Part shown: positions 26,223 to 34,708 of the stretch, piece after piece | Layout: each line of letters begins with the position of its first letter | Numbering within the stretch: the first letter of the stretch is position 1 | Origin: Shinella yambaruensis | GTDB taxonomy: Bacteria > Pseudomonadota > Alphaproteobacteria > Rhizobiales > Rhizobiaceae | Assembly: GCF_022899355.1 (NCBI RefSeq) | Contig: NZ_JALJCK010000001.1 | Location: 658,346-722,345, forward strand | DNA: 64,000 bases | Direction of reading: 5' to 3' | Program-made: the position numbers and the translations under genes | The notes under the pieces: generated by a model | The model's input: the letters and a program-made list of their open reading frames with translations, nothing else | Databases searched by the model: none | Told to the model about the DNA's origin: nothing

Positions 26223-26268
26223 TTGTCAATAGAAAAGGCTTGACAAATTTGTAAAAAGGTACTATCTT
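26223..26268 (+). promoter_or_regulatory. Strong promoter with overlapping operator
   Basis: TTGACA (26240-26245), a 17-bp spacer and TATCTT (26263-26268). TTGTCAA (26223-26229) and TTGACAA (26240-26246) form an inverted repeat with a 10-bp spacer, so a repressor bound here would cover the -35 box. It drives the rightward block beginning with the gene at 26335. Confidence 0.65.
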
Positions 26269-26334
26269 CAGAATCGCGGTTTGACGGCCGCGATTCCTCA
26301 CATTGCAAATTCCTCTTCTGAAGGGTGACGGACC

Positions 26335-27195
26335 TTGACGAAAGAACTCGCGGTATTCGACCGGCGCGACATGCTGCCTGCAATTATTGACGAGGGCGAA
26401 TGGGCGCCCCGACGAACTGTCCGCGCTCCTGGCGTGACGGTGCGCTTGCCTGCCGACGGCCCTAGCCTGCAATGGCGCCTTGATGCACAGGCCGCCCGCC
26501 TGACGTCGAATCGCTACCGCGGCCAAGCCGACAACGACAATGAGGACTGGCCGCTCCAGAAGCTACTTCGCACTGAAAAGAATGAGGCGTGCCTGGATCT
26601 CGCCATTCGATATCGCGACTTGCACGACACGGCCACCGCGCCGACCCAGCTTGTCGGTCGCGAACCCACGGACCTTTTTGAAGTACAGAACCGCGATAGG
26701 CACGGTAAGTGGAAAGGCCCGAAGGTCGTCACCGGCAAGCGCGCCAACCCTGCAATGCCGGCGCAGCGGGCGGCCGTGGCCGGAGAAGAGACCAAGAAGC
26801 GCGCTGCACCCGTACCGAAGGCATGGACCGGCGACTGGCCCATCCTGGCAGCGATCGATGCCAAGCGCGAGCTCGCGTTCCTTCGCGCCAGACTTGCCTA
26901 CGTGCCGGCGATCCTTGACGCGTTCGAGTGGTCAGTAGTGGACGGCCTGACACTTGAAGAAATCGGCAAGCGCCTCGGTGCCGGCAGCAAGGGAGCCAAG
27001 GGCGAGGCCCGCGCTCGCATCTTCGATGGCTTCGGAATTGTGGATCGGTTCTGGCGGCAGGGCGTCGGCAGGAAGGCTGCCAACGATAACAGGCCGTCGT
27101 CGTCGTGGAAGCCGGGCATGCCCGTGCCGGCGGGGCACTATCAGTCCACTCTGCATCCCGGCATGGTTTTCCTCAAGGGTCAGGCCGCCGCGTAG
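26335..27195 (+). CDS. Hypothetical protein with C-terminal HTH
   Basis: A 286-residue protein, first in a rightward transcript. The N-terminal part is charged. At residues about 200-245 there is DGLTLEEIGKRLGAGSKGAKGEARARI, which looks like a helix-turn-helix or sigma region-4-like segment. An AANDNRP stretch near the C-terminus carries the ANDN word. The start is TTG 26335 with GAAGG upstream; ATG 26371 is the alternative. It may be a transcription activator for the phage-like genes that follow, but I recognise no family. Confidence 0.55.
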   Translation: MTKELAVFDRRDMLPAIIDEGEWAPRRTVRAPGVTVRLPADGPSLQWRLDAQAARLTSNRYRGQADNDNEDWPLQKLLRTEKNEACLDLAIRYRDLHDTATAPTQLVGREPTDLFEVQNRDRHGKWKGPKVVTGKRANPAMPAQRAAVAGEETKKRAAPVPKAWTGDWPILAAIDAKRELAFLRARLAYVPAILDAFEWSVVDGLTLEEIGKRLGAGSKGAKGEARARIFDGFGIVDRFWRQGVGRKAANDNRPSSSWKPGMPVPAGHYQSTLHPGMVFLKGQAAA

Positions 27196-27237
27196 GGCTA
27201 CCCCATTTCCAAACGCCAAAGGGTTTACATGAGAGAA

Positions 27238-27262
27238 GGGTCGCAGCGATGCGGCCCTTTCG
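27238..27262 (+). terminator. Hairpin, possible terminator
   Basis: GGGTCGCA pairs with TGCGGCCC (one G-T pair), followed by TTTCG, just after the 26335 gene. The 27196-27519 interval otherwise holds no gene I can support on either strand; a second terminator lies at 27441-27472. Confidence 0.5.
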
Positions 27263-27440
27263 TGTTTCAGGGCGGCCGTCACCGCCCTGATAGTGGGCGG
27301 CTGCGCGTAGTCGCTCACTCCCATTCCCTCATCGCCGCCGGTGTCTTCATCCGCCGGCACGATCAGCCGTGTGCGCGACACCGCTGCACCGGCCAGTTTC
27401 CCAATTCGCGGGTTTAACACCAACGCTACCGCGAACTCCT

Positions 27441-27472
27441 GACCGCTCCTTTCGGGGAGCGGTCTTTTTTTA
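27441..27472 (+). terminator. Strong rho-independent terminator
   Basis: GACCGCTCC (27441-27449) and GGAGCGGTC (27456-27464) around a short TTTCGG loop, followed by seven or eight T. It clearly ends a rightward transcript before the cassette at 27520. Confidence 0.85.
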
Positions 27473-27519
27473 CCACCTAGATCGTGACGCCCAGCCTGCG
27501 TCACAGAGAGGAGGCCGAA

Positions 27520-27873
27520 ATGACATACAACAACGGCGACCTGGCGGGCCTCCTCGGCCTGACCGAGGCCAGCATCAGGCAGTGGTTATGCAGGGCGCCA
27601 ACATTCCGCCTCGGCGCGGTCCGCGGGAAGGCCCGAATCTACAACCACATTGAGGCCGTCACCATAGCCATCGCAGCCGAACTCTTCCGCCATCGTCTCG
27701 GTCGACCGCACGAGGTTCTGCCGATCGCACGCCAGATCGCCACGTCAGGCGTTGACGCCATCTGGGTCTATCGCCCGCAAGGCGGCCCGATCACCACCGC
27801 CACCGACCAACCCGCCGGTACTGCCGTACATCTTCCACTCGCGGAACTCCGGCGCCGGCTCTCGAAGCAATGA
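27520..27873 (+). CDS. HTH DNA-binding protein
   Basis: A 117-residue protein with an N-terminal MerR-like helix-turn-helix (DLAGLLGLTEASIRQWLCRAP) and a helical remainder (EAVTIAIAAELFRHRLGRPHE). ATG 27520 has GAGAGGAGG upstream. It is the first gene of the phage-structural block and overlaps the next gene by 4 bp (ATGA at 27870). It could be a terminase-small-subunit-like or regulatory protein; neither is proven. Confidence 0.6.
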   Translation: MTYNNGDLAGLLGLTEASIRQWLCRAPTFRLGAVRGKARIYNHIEAVTIAIAAELFRHRLGRPHEVLPIARQIATSGVDAIWVYRPQGGPITTATDQPAGTAVHLPLAELRRRLSKQ

Positions 27874-28823
27874 AAGGAATCCCGTTGGGAAAACTGATCA
27901 ATAAAATCCTCGGCAAGTCGTCGTCCAGCGACATTGCCACCGCCATCACAAAGGCCCAGGCCGAACTCGCCCAGGCAGAAGCTGCGGTAGCTGCAGCAGA
28001 AGAGCAATACGAAGCCAACCTCCTGACCGCCGACAAGAAGGCCTTGCGCGCCCTTCTGGATGCGAAGACCGAGGCCAACATTGACGTGGACCAGGCACGC
28101 GCTCGCATCCAGCGATTGACGCGGGACCACGAAGCGGCACTCGAGGCCGAAGCCGAGTCCGATCGCCAGGCCGCCTACGATCGCGCCAAAGAACTGACGG
28201 CTACCGCCCGGAAAAAGCTCGGCGACTATGAGAAGGCGGCCATGGCGATCCGCGACGTTCTGCGCGCCATCGCCGAAGCCGACGTGGCGGTAGAAGCCGC
28301 GAACGAAAACCTTCCCGCCGGCGCCGCACGCCTTGACAAGGCGGAAGCCGCTCGCTCGTCACCGAACCTGTATAAGGAGACGGTGAAGGAGGAAGTCGTC
28401 GAACTCTGGGCTGGAGTTGGCGACCAGTCTAGGCCCGTCGAGCATCAACACCGTGTAAGAGTTGAGCGTGTCGGCAAGCGCGTCCGAAGCCGCTGGAGTG
28501 AAGACGACTTCGACGAAGGCGGCTACGAGAAAGGCTACTACACCACAGACGGCGGCGGCTCGATCGAGGTGGTGAAGCGGCGCTTTATTAAGCGCACTTT
28601 CCTTCCCGACGACACGGGCCATTTCGCTGCGCCTCTCCATCAGAAGGTGGAACTGCCGCCAGCAATCGTGGGTGGGCCGGTGTTCTTCGAACCCGGCAGC
28701 TACCACGCGCCAGGCCTCCTGGCGAAGCTTGATCAGCCGCTTCCGCCCCGTCGTATCCGTGCGGAGCGCAAGCCTGAGATCGAGTACGTGCTCGCGCCGA
28801 AGGAGGCTGCCAATGCGGCTTGA
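27870..28823 (+). CDS. Coiled-coil hypothetical protein
   Basis: A 317-residue protein. Residues about 20-160 form an alanine- and glutamate-rich coiled coil (AQAELAQAEAAVAAAEEQYE). The last 140 residues are beta-rich and basic-acidic (RSRWSEDDFDEGGYEKGYY), unrecognised. It overlaps both neighbours, so the block is translated as a unit. Its place just before a head-maturation-type protease suggests a scaffold or portal-associated role, but the sequence does not look like a portal. Confidence 0.55.
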   Translation: MKGIPLGKLINKILGKSSSSDIATAITKAQAELAQAEAAVAAAEEQYEANLLTADKKALRALLDAKTEANIDVDQARARIQRLTRDHEAALEAEAESDRQAAYDRAKELTATARKKLGDYEKAAMAIRDVLRAIAEADVAVEAANENLPAGAARLDKAEAARSSPNLYKETVKEEVVELWAGVGDQSRPVEHQHRVRVERVGKRVRSRWSEDDFDEGGYEKGYYTTDGGGSIEVVKRRFIKRTFLPDDTGHFAAPLHQKVELPPAIVGGPVFFEPGSYHAPGLLAKLDQPLPPRRIRAERKPEIEYVLAPKEAANAA

Positions 28824-29547
28824 CCTCTTCGGCGTCGTCGGGGAGGACTTCACCCCGACGACCGTCCGCGCCGCGCTGCCATACAGCGGCGACATCACCG
28901 TGACCATAAACAGCGGCGGCGGCATCGCCGTCGACGGCTCGGCGATCTACAACATCTTGTCCGCTCACCGCGGCAAGGTTGCGGTCGAGATTATCGGCAT
29001 CGCCGCTTCGGCCGCGAGCCTCATCGCCATGGCGGGCCATACTATCACGATGCTGGACGGATCAATTTTGATGATCCACGAGCCGCACAACTTCACCTAC
29101 GGCGACTCTGACGCGCATCAGAAAACGGTGGAGCAGTTGGAAGCGCACGCCGTTGCGTACGCGAAGGTGTATGCCAAGCGCGCAGGGATCTCCGAGGCGG
29201 CGGCCCGCCAGGTCATGAAGGCCGAGACCTGGTTCACGCCAGACGAAGCCGTCGCAGCTGGGTTCGCAACCGCCGTGGTTGATCGTCTGGCTGTTCCTTT
29301 CGCTCGGGTCGACAAGAAGTACGAAGCGCGGATGCAGGCCGTTCACGCACGCGCCGCAGCCTCCCCTCGGGGCCTACAGAAGGTTGCGGACACTAAGGCG
29401 TCATGGGCCCGCGTTGTCGCCGCCATGAACAAGTCGATGGGCTTTGCGCCTGCCGTGAAGCCGGAGGAGGCGAAGCCGAAGGTCGAGTTGACCGGGTGGG
29501 CGAAAATCGTTGAGGCGAACAACGCCTTCGTCCGGCGCCACCGGTAG
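28813..29547 (+). CDS. ClpP-like (S14) phage protease
   Basis: A 244-residue protease of the ClpP-related head-maturation type: SGDITVTINSGGGIAVDGSA, the nucleophile Ser region GIAASAASLIAMAG, the catalytic His in MIHEPHNF, and Asp in the following helix region. The C-terminal extension of about 70 residues is basic. In phages this enzyme processes capsid and scaffold, yet no major capsid gene is visible in the element. It starts inside the preceding gene. A different substrate, perhaps a helper-phage protein, is a speculation. Confidence 0.85.
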   Translation: MRLDLFGVVGEDFTPTTVRAALPYSGDITVTINSGGGIAVDGSAIYNILSAHRGKVAVEIIGIAASAASLIAMAGHTITMLDGSILMIHEPHNFTYGDSDAHQKTVEQLEAHAVAYAKVYAKRAGISEAAARQVMKAETWFTPDEAVAAGFATAVVDRLAVPFARVDKKYEARMQAVHARAAASPRGLQKVADTKASWARVVAAMNKSMGFAPAVKPEEAKPKVELTGWAKIVEANNAFVRRHR

Positions 29548-29633
29548 CCCCTGGCACAGGAACCCTATCCTGTTCCGGACCCCAAGCGGGCGCGCAGGCC
29601 TCGCCGGTCGAACTTTAGCTAGTTTGAAAACAG

Positions 29634-29845
29634 GGTAACAGATGCGGACAGGTAACAAAAGGAGCGGATTGTGACCGTTACCTACATGAATCAAAGCCAA
29701 TACGCGGAATACCAGCACGTTAGTCGAAAGACAGTAACCATCTGGAAACAAAAGGGTTTGCTGGTTACGGAAGCCTCTGACCGCGTGAACGTTGCCGCGA
29801 CCGACGCTCGCCTGCGCGGTCATTTCGGGCTGTTACTCCGTAACA
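29634..29845. repeat. Cluster of GTAAC/GTTAC words around a small HTH gene
   Basis: GGTAACA at 29634 and 29651, GTTACC at 29677, AGTAACC near 29733, GGTTACGG at 29763 and the perfect palindrome TGTTACTCCGTAACA at 29831-29845. All lie in or next to the 63-residue HTH gene, which suggests binding sites for that protein. Confidence 0.45.
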
Positions 29846-29862
29846 GAAATGCCCCAGCCTAG
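29671..29862 (+). CDS. Small HTH protein (Nu1/MerR-like)
   Basis: A 63-residue protein with an N-terminal helix-turn-helix (MNQSQYAEYQHVSRKTVTIW then KQKGLLVTE), as in MerR-like and phage terminase small-subunit DNA-binding domains. GTG 29671 has AAAAGGAG at good spacing. It is surrounded by repeated GTAAC words that may be its own operators. If it is a packaging-type protein, the large terminase must come from elsewhere. Confidence 0.6.
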   Translation: MTVTYMNQSQYAEYQHVSRKTVTIWKQKGLLVTEASDRVNVAATDARLRGHFGLLLRNRNAPA

Positions 29863-29914
29863 GTGTCCGCAGCGTCCGCACTGCGGACACTTGCACCCCC
29901 AAAATCCCATCCTC

Positions 29915-29940
29915 GCCCGGTCGTCGTGCCGGGCTTTTTC
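29915..29940 (+). terminator. Rho-independent terminator before the tail genes
   Basis: GCCCGG (29915-29920) and CCGGGC (29929-29934) with an 8-nt loop, followed by TTTTT. It ends the protease/HTH transcript; the tail genes follow 13 bp later with their own RBS. Confidence 0.7.
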
Positions 29941-29952
29941 TTAGGAGGCAAT

Positions 29953-30240
29953 ATGACCACCATTTCTCTCTCGAAGCCCATCTCCAATGGTGCCAAGACC
30001 GTTTCCTCCCTGACCTGGCGCACCATAAAGCTTGGCGACTATCCGGTCATCCTGACTGCCTGCAGCTCGCTCGCACAGGGCCAACTCGGCGCCTTCAGCG
30101 AAGACCTATTGAACCTCCTCGCCCACTTCTCAGGCCTTCCACGCTCCGCGGTCGACGAAATCGACGAGGTCGACGGTCAGCCGGTTCTCGACAGCCTGGC
30201 CGATCATCTTGCCGCTCACATGGCCAAGTTGAAGAACTAA
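29953..30240 (+). CDS. Phage tail assembly chaperone
   Basis: A 95-residue protein of the tail-chaperone type (Mu gp41/P2 gpE-like layout): a beta-rich N-terminal part (ISLSKPISNGAKTVSSLTWR) then LLNLLAHFSGLPRSAVDEID and a short C-terminal helix. It lies immediately before the tape measure gene, the position of such chaperones in contractile-tailed phages. TTAGGAGGC precedes ATG 29953. I saw no obvious slippage product extending into a second frame. Confidence 0.75.
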   Translation: MTTISLSKPISNGAKTVSSLTWRTIKLGDYPVILTACSSLAQGQLGAFSEDLLNLLAHFSGLPRSAVDEIDEVDGQPVLDSLADHLAAHMAKLKN

Positions 30241-30256
30241 GCAAGGAGGCCGGTCA

Positions 30257-32545
30257 ATGGCACAACTAAACAGCGTCCTCAAACTGACGCTTCTGGACCA
30301 GGTGACCGGCCCAGTCCGCCGCGTCTCCGGCGCCATCTCCGCCCTGAATCGCCAGCAGACCGCGATGATGGCACCGTTGAGGGGATTTGGTGCCCAAATG
30401 CTCGCCTTCGGCGCCGGCTACATTGGCGTATCGAAGGGCATCAGTTCGACAGTCGGCGCAGCGATGGACTTTGAGTCCGCCTTCGCGGACGTCAAGAAAG
30501 TCGTCAACGCCAGCGATGCGCAGTTCGAGGTGATGAGCCGCTCGATCCGCAAGATGTCGACCGAGCTGCCCTTGGCATCAACTGAGATCGCGCAGCTTTT
30601 TGCCGCCGCCGGCGAGTCTGGCATCGCGACGAACGAACTGCAATCCTTCGCCGAGATGGCGGCCCGCGTTGGCATCGCATTCGACATGTCTGCAGGCGAG
30701 GCCGGCGAAAGCCTGGCCAAGCTCAAAGCGCAGCTAGGTCTAACCGTTGCAGAGACCGGTGAGATGGCGGACGCCATCAACCACTTGTCCAACAACATGG
30801 CCTCGAAGGCCAAGGACATCACGGCCTACATGCTCCGCGTCGGCAAGTTCGCGGAGATGAGCGGGTTTGCCAAGGAACAAGTCGCCGCTATTGGTTCGGC
30901 GATGATTTCGGCGGGCGCGGAAGCCGAGACGGCTGGCACCGCCACGATGAACGTTGTCCGCAAGATGACGGCGGGCGAGTTCGCCAAGAAGGACCAGCAG
31001 GAGGCTGCGAGGGCGCTCGGGTTGGATCTTCCGACCCTCGCCAAGCAGATGAAGAAGGACGCGCCGAGGGCTCTGAAGACGGTGCTGAAGGCCATCGCCA
31101 AGGCGCCCGCTGAAAAGCAGATCGCACTGCTGTCCAAATTCTTCGGCGATGAAGCGCGGGCTTTCGCGCCACTTGTCGGCAACATCGGACTGCTTGACAA
31201 GGCATTCGATCTTGTTGCGGACCGCAGCAATTACGCGGGGTCGGCCTTCCGCGAATTCACGGCGCGTGCGGACACAACTGCCAACGCGCTGCAGATCCTT
31301 CGGAACAAGATCGGCTATGTCTTCGAGGATATCGGTCTAAGTTGGCTGCCCGCGCTGAAGGAGGGCATTGCTGACTTCGGGCACGTCATGGACACCCTGG
31401 ACAGCCGTTTCACGATCTTCGACGAATTCAAGTCGCGGATAGGCGGATTCCTCTCCGGCCTCGGCCTGGGCGATGGAAAGGATGTTATCAAGGATATCCG
31501 CGATTTCATCTTTGGCGCGGAAGATGCCAGCGCCGCTGCCGACAAATACGGGCGGCTTTTCGGGCAGTTTCAGGAATACGGCAAGTCTCTTCGGGAATTT
31601 GCCAAGGACATTGCGGATAATCCGGTCGGTCGGTTCCTCGGCGACCTCGCCGGAAAGGGTTTCAAGCTGGCCCTTGCAGCGGGGTCGATCTCACTGGTGG
31701 CTGGCGCCATTACCGCCCTGGCAACTGGTCTCGCAAAAATAACCGGCATCACGACGGCTATCGGCATTCTGCGCACCGTAAGCAAGATCGGCGGGATTCT
31801 GAGCGACGTGAAGGTTCCAACCCTGCCGGGAGACAGTAAAAACAAGCCGGCCCCTGAAAAGCCAAGTAGCGGTGGAACGGGCTGGAAGGGTTTCTTGGCC
31901 CTTTTCCAGATGTTTGACGCTTATGCAAACATGCCCTCGACTAAAGAGGGTATCGAGGAACTGTACAAAAAGAACCGCGATGGTTCGAGCGGCTTCAACA
32001 AGTGGCTCGACAGCAAGATCACGACGCCATCCGAGTGGTTCCGCAACCGATTTGTCAACGATAACTCCAGCCATCCCTACCTCAACAAGGACTATGACGA
32101 CGGCGGCCGCGAGTCGTCGCTCGATGCCTACCTCGGCAAGGACGGGACAAAGGACGTTCCGAGCACACCTGCCGGCTGGCCGTCCATCTTTGACAAGCGG
32201 TGGTGGTTCGGCGCGGCTGCTGACCCGAACTTCAATTCCCGGCAGCACTTTGGCGTGGAAACGAAGGCAGGGGGCGAGAGCGGCGGCTCGCCCCGCACCA
32301 CCGGCGAAATGCTGGCTGGCCTCGACAAGCCCGTCACGTTGGATGGTCCTACGATTAGCCAACTTCTGCAGCCGAGCCGTGGCGTGCAGGACGTGCGGGT
32401 GACGAACAAGCAGGCTCCGGAACTTCGCCAGACGAACAACTTCTACATCACAGAGGTCAGCAACGCCAAAGACGTCGCCGCTGCCGTCATGTCGGATATT
32501 GGCCAGGCCTCAAAGGCTGCGGTCGAAGCGGCCGATACAGATTAG
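30257..32545 (+). CDS. Phage tail tape measure protein (TP901 type)
   Basis: A 762-residue protein. The N-terminal domain carries TP901-type patterns: MDFESAFADVKKVVNASDAQ, SRSIRKMSTELPLASTEIAQ, LFAAAGESGIATNELQSFAE, KAKDITAYMLRVG and TMNVVRKMTAGEFAK. It has a hydrophobic stretch at about 475-510 and a Ser/Gly/Pro-rich tail. Tape measures set tail length and pass through the tail tube. The reading frame is intact. Tube and sheath genes, which should lie before the chaperone, are absent. It follows the chaperone by 16 bp. Confidence 0.9.
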   Translation: MAQLNSVLKLTLLDQVTGPVRRVSGAISALNRQQTAMMAPLRGFGAQMLAFGAGYIGVSKGISSTVGAAMDFESAFADVKKVVNASDAQFEVMSRSIRKMSTELPLASTEIAQLFAAAGESGIATNELQSFAEMAARVGIAFDMSAGEAGESLAKLKAQLGLTVAETGEMADAINHLSNNMASKAKDITAYMLRVGKFAEMSGFAKEQVAAIGSAMISAGAEAETAGTATMNVVRKMTAGEFAKKDQQEAARALGLDLPTLAKQMKKDAPRALKTVLKAIAKAPAEKQIALLSKFFGDEARAFAPLVGNIGLLDKAFDLVADRSNYAGSAFREFTARADTTANALQILRNKIGYVFEDIGLSWLPALKEGIADFGHVMDTLDSRFTIFDEFKSRIGGFLSGLGLGDGKDVIKDIRDFIFGAEDASAAADKYGRLFGQFQEYGKSLREFAKDIADNPVGRFLGDLAGKGFKLALAAGSISLVAGAITALATGLAKITGITTAIGILRTVSKIGGILSDVKVPTLPGDSKNKPAPEKPSSGGTGWKGFLALFQMFDAYANMPSTKEGIEELYKKNRDGSSGFNKWLDSKITTPSEWFRNRFVNDNSSHPYLNKDYDDGGRESSLDAYLGKDGTKDVPSTPAGWPSIFDKRWWFGAAADPNFNSRQHFGVETKAGGESGGSPRTTGEMLAGLDKPVTLDGPTISQLLQPSRGVQDVRVTNKQAPELRQTNNFYITEVSNAKDVAAAVMSDIGQASKAAVEAADTD

Positions 32546-32553
32546 GAGCACCC

Positions 32554-33696
32554 ATGCACCCCCAAGTCGAAATCACGGTCGACGGCAACCCTGTTGCCGG
32601 CGGCTTCTACGAGCGCCTTGTCTCTATTTCAGTAACAGACAAGGAAGGCGTCGCCTCTGACGCCTTTCAGATGGAATTGAATGACGGCCCGCCGCAGTTC
32701 CTTGCCCTGCCGCGCAAGGGCGCGATCGTTGACATTCGCATAGGCTACGGCGCGGCCCGCAGTCTGGGCACCTACGTGGTCGACAAGGTCAGCGCCAAGT
32801 GCCTGCCGTACTCGCTCTCGATTTCCGGTAAGGCCCGCGACATGCGGGACAGCAAGGCGAAGGAGCGCAAGGAGCGGCACTGGGACAAGAAGAAGGTCAA
32901 GGACATTGTGTCCGATCTCGCCGGCGACATGGGTCTTTCCGCTTCTGTCGATAGCGAAATCGGCGAGCATGAATACGAGTGGTTCGGCCAGCAGGACGAA
33001 ACGCCAATCCATGTCCTGCGCCGCCTGGCCGAGCGCCACAATGGCCTCTTCAAGGTCAAGGACGGGCGGCTGATCTTCTCCAAGCGCGGATCCGGCAATG
33101 CGGCTTCCGGTTCGTTCATGGGCTCCGTCGTCGTCACGCCGCCGCGGATTATCCAAGGCACCTGCACCTTCGAGGCGAATGACCGCACGAAATACAAGAA
33201 GGTCGTCTCGTACTACGAGGACAAGGACAAGGCGAAGCGCGTCGAGGTCGAAGCGGACAGTGATGCCGACGGCGACAGCGTCTATCGCATCGCCGAGCCT
33301 TACGCAGACGCGGCAGAGGCCGACAAGGCCGCCCAGTCCAAGGCCAAAGACCTGAAGCGCGGCGAAGGCGCGGCGTCCGTCGCCGTCATCGGTGACACGG
33401 CGATCGTCGCCGGCGCACCGCTGCTGTTCGAGGGCGTGCGCCCCGGACTGGATGGCGTGCCGTACATCATCGACACGGCCACGCACACCTACAACAAGAA
33501 AGACGGCTACCGCACGGCCATCAGCGCCAAGCTCTACGACGGGTCGTCCGCGAAAAAGAAGAGCGGCGGGACGGACGGCGCTGCGAACGACAACACGCCG
33601 GATGGCAAGGTTGCAGACAATGCGCCCGACGGCACGCCGGCCACGCCGAGCGAGTGGAACAACACGCGCCGCTATGGGCGGACGGATGAGAATTAG
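32554..33696 (+). CDS. Late control gpD-like baseplate hub protein
   Basis: A 380-residue protein of the P2 gpD/Mu gp44 hub family: VEITVDGNPVAGGFYERLVS, then DMRDSKAKERKERHWDKKKV, IHVLRRLAERHNGLFKVKDG, and a final LysM-like domain. The hub caps the tail tube and holds the tape measure and spike. The spike (gpV) and remaining baseplate genes are not found. A low-complexity C-terminal tail contains AANDNTPDG. It follows the tape measure gene by 8 bp and is its cotranscribed partner. Confidence 0.85.
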   Translation: MHPQVEITVDGNPVAGGFYERLVSISVTDKEGVASDAFQMELNDGPPQFLALPRKGAIVDIRIGYGAARSLGTYVVDKVSAKCLPYSLSISGKARDMRDSKAKERKERHWDKKKVKDIVSDLAGDMGLSASVDSEIGEHEYEWFGQQDETPIHVLRRLAERHNGLFKVKDGRLIFSKRGSGNAASGSFMGSVVVTPPRIIQGTCTFEANDRTKYKKVVSYYEDKDKAKRVEVEADSDADGDSVYRIAEPYADAAEADKAAQSKAKDLKRGEGAASVAVIGDTAIVAGAPLLFEGVRPGLDGVPYIIDTATHTYNKKDGYRTAISAKLYDGSSAKKKSGGTDGAANDNTPDGKVADNAPDGTPATPSEWNNTRRYGRTDEN

Positions 33697-33708
33697 CGGG
33701 CAATACGC

Positions 33709-34437
33709 TTAGTAGTGATGCTCTCTTTTAACTTCGAAACCTAGGTAAAACAGTACCTCAGCACCTAACCTTGAAAGCACTCTCCTGCTTACCTCTGGCT
33801 TTCCATTGTGGTCAAGTTTCGCCATTTTTAGGTCGTCTACACGAAAAATCTCATTTAGGAGTTTTAGCGTCACAAGGCCGTCGACAGCGTGGTTATAGTA
33901 AGTTCTCTTCGATACCTCTTCTTGTGGGGTTCCCATAGTCAAAGGCATCGAAGTTTCGAACACGTCGGCATGCAGTCTACGATACTCACTGTTCCAACCA
34001 TTCTGTGGAAGGTATCCGACGAGTATGACTAGCTGGCGTTCATCAAGCTCTCTCAGGATCCAAAGTATCGACTTCGCGTCTGCGACTGCGATCTGCTCGC
34101 CGGATAATCCACGCGCGACAACAGATACGATGTAGTCTCGCCGTTGGTCGCTTACGGCCCGTGCGGATTGGAATGCCCCCTCCTCAAACAGGTCGATCTT
34201 CCATGGATCGGCAAGGTCCAGCGCGTCTGCTCGAGCAACAACGCCCTCCAGGCGTTCCGCAAGTGCTTTGACGTAGGCCTCCACGCGTGCCGACCTTTGA
34301 TTGGGGATGAGAACAGTAACGATCTCGGCCAAGGCTGCTCCTACAAGAGGTACAGCGCCTAGCCCGCTCCGCGCAACCATAGCCACAACATCCGAAGCGT
34401 TCGTCCTCGGCATGCTGTTATCCTCTTCATTCGACAT
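33709..34437 (-). CDS. Cargo protein of unknown function (low-GC, reverse strand)
   Basis: A 242-residue protein with a hydrophobic N-terminal segment (GLGAVPLVGAALAEIVTVLI) followed by PNQRSARVEAYVKALAERL. That junction recurs in uncharacterised proteins of defence-like loci. The middle and C-terminus are helical. Its codons are clearly less GC-rich than its neighbours and it is reversed inside a rightward tail block, the usual sign of a moron. Anti-phage or exclusion activity is inference. A 43-residue membrane protein starts divergently 9 bp upstream. Confidence 0.65.
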   Translation of the reverse strand: MSNEEDNSMPRTNASDVVAMVARSGLGAVPLVGAALAEIVTVLIPNQRSARVEAYVKALAERLEGVVARADALDLADPWKIDLFEEGAFQSARAVSDQRRDYIVSVVARGLSGEQIAVADAKSILWILRELDERQLVILVGYLPQNGWNSEYRRLHADVFETSMPLTMGTPQEEVSKRTYYNHAVDGLVTLKLLNEIFRVDDLKMAKLDHNGKPEVSRRVLSRLGAEVLFYLGFEVKREHHY

Positions 34438-34446
34438 GAGGCCCCC

Positions 34447-34578
34447 ATGAACACGCTTAGGCTGATCTCTTCTGTTCTACTCTACCCCGTTGCTGCATTG
34501 CTAGTCTACGGTCTCGCGCGGGTGGGTGAGCCCACCTCGATTTGGCTCGTTAGCCTCGTGGGTATGACACCACTTTGA
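34447..34578 (+). CDS. Small membrane protein, 43 residues
   Basis: A two-helix miniprotein (ISSVLLYPVAALLVYGLARV and IWLVSLVGMT). GAGGCCCCC precedes ATG 34447, and it is divergent from the cargo gene with 9 bp between start codons. It may be its partner or a small phage membrane protein; too short for a confident call. Confidence 0.4.
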   Translation: MNTLRLISSVLLYPVAALLVYGLARVGEPTSIWLVSLVGMTPL

Positions 34579-34591
34579 CGTTGCGTCAGTG

Positions 34592-34620
34592 CTCGGCAAC
34601 GGTAGCAACCCGTTGCCGAG
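34592..34620. repeat. Perfect 11-bp hairpin
   Basis: CTCGGCAACGG (34592-34602) and CCGTTGCCGAG (34610-34620) around a 7-nt loop. It shares GCAACGG with the iterons at 24805-24914. There is no U-tract. Between 34579 and 34708 I see no gene. Confidence 0.45.
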
Positions 34621-34708
34621 GTTGCCGACCTGGGGGTGGACCGCCGCCGGGATGCCCGACCCGCAGGGGTCGATTTTTGGCTGGAAAGGGACCCGACCGG
34701 GAGGGGGT

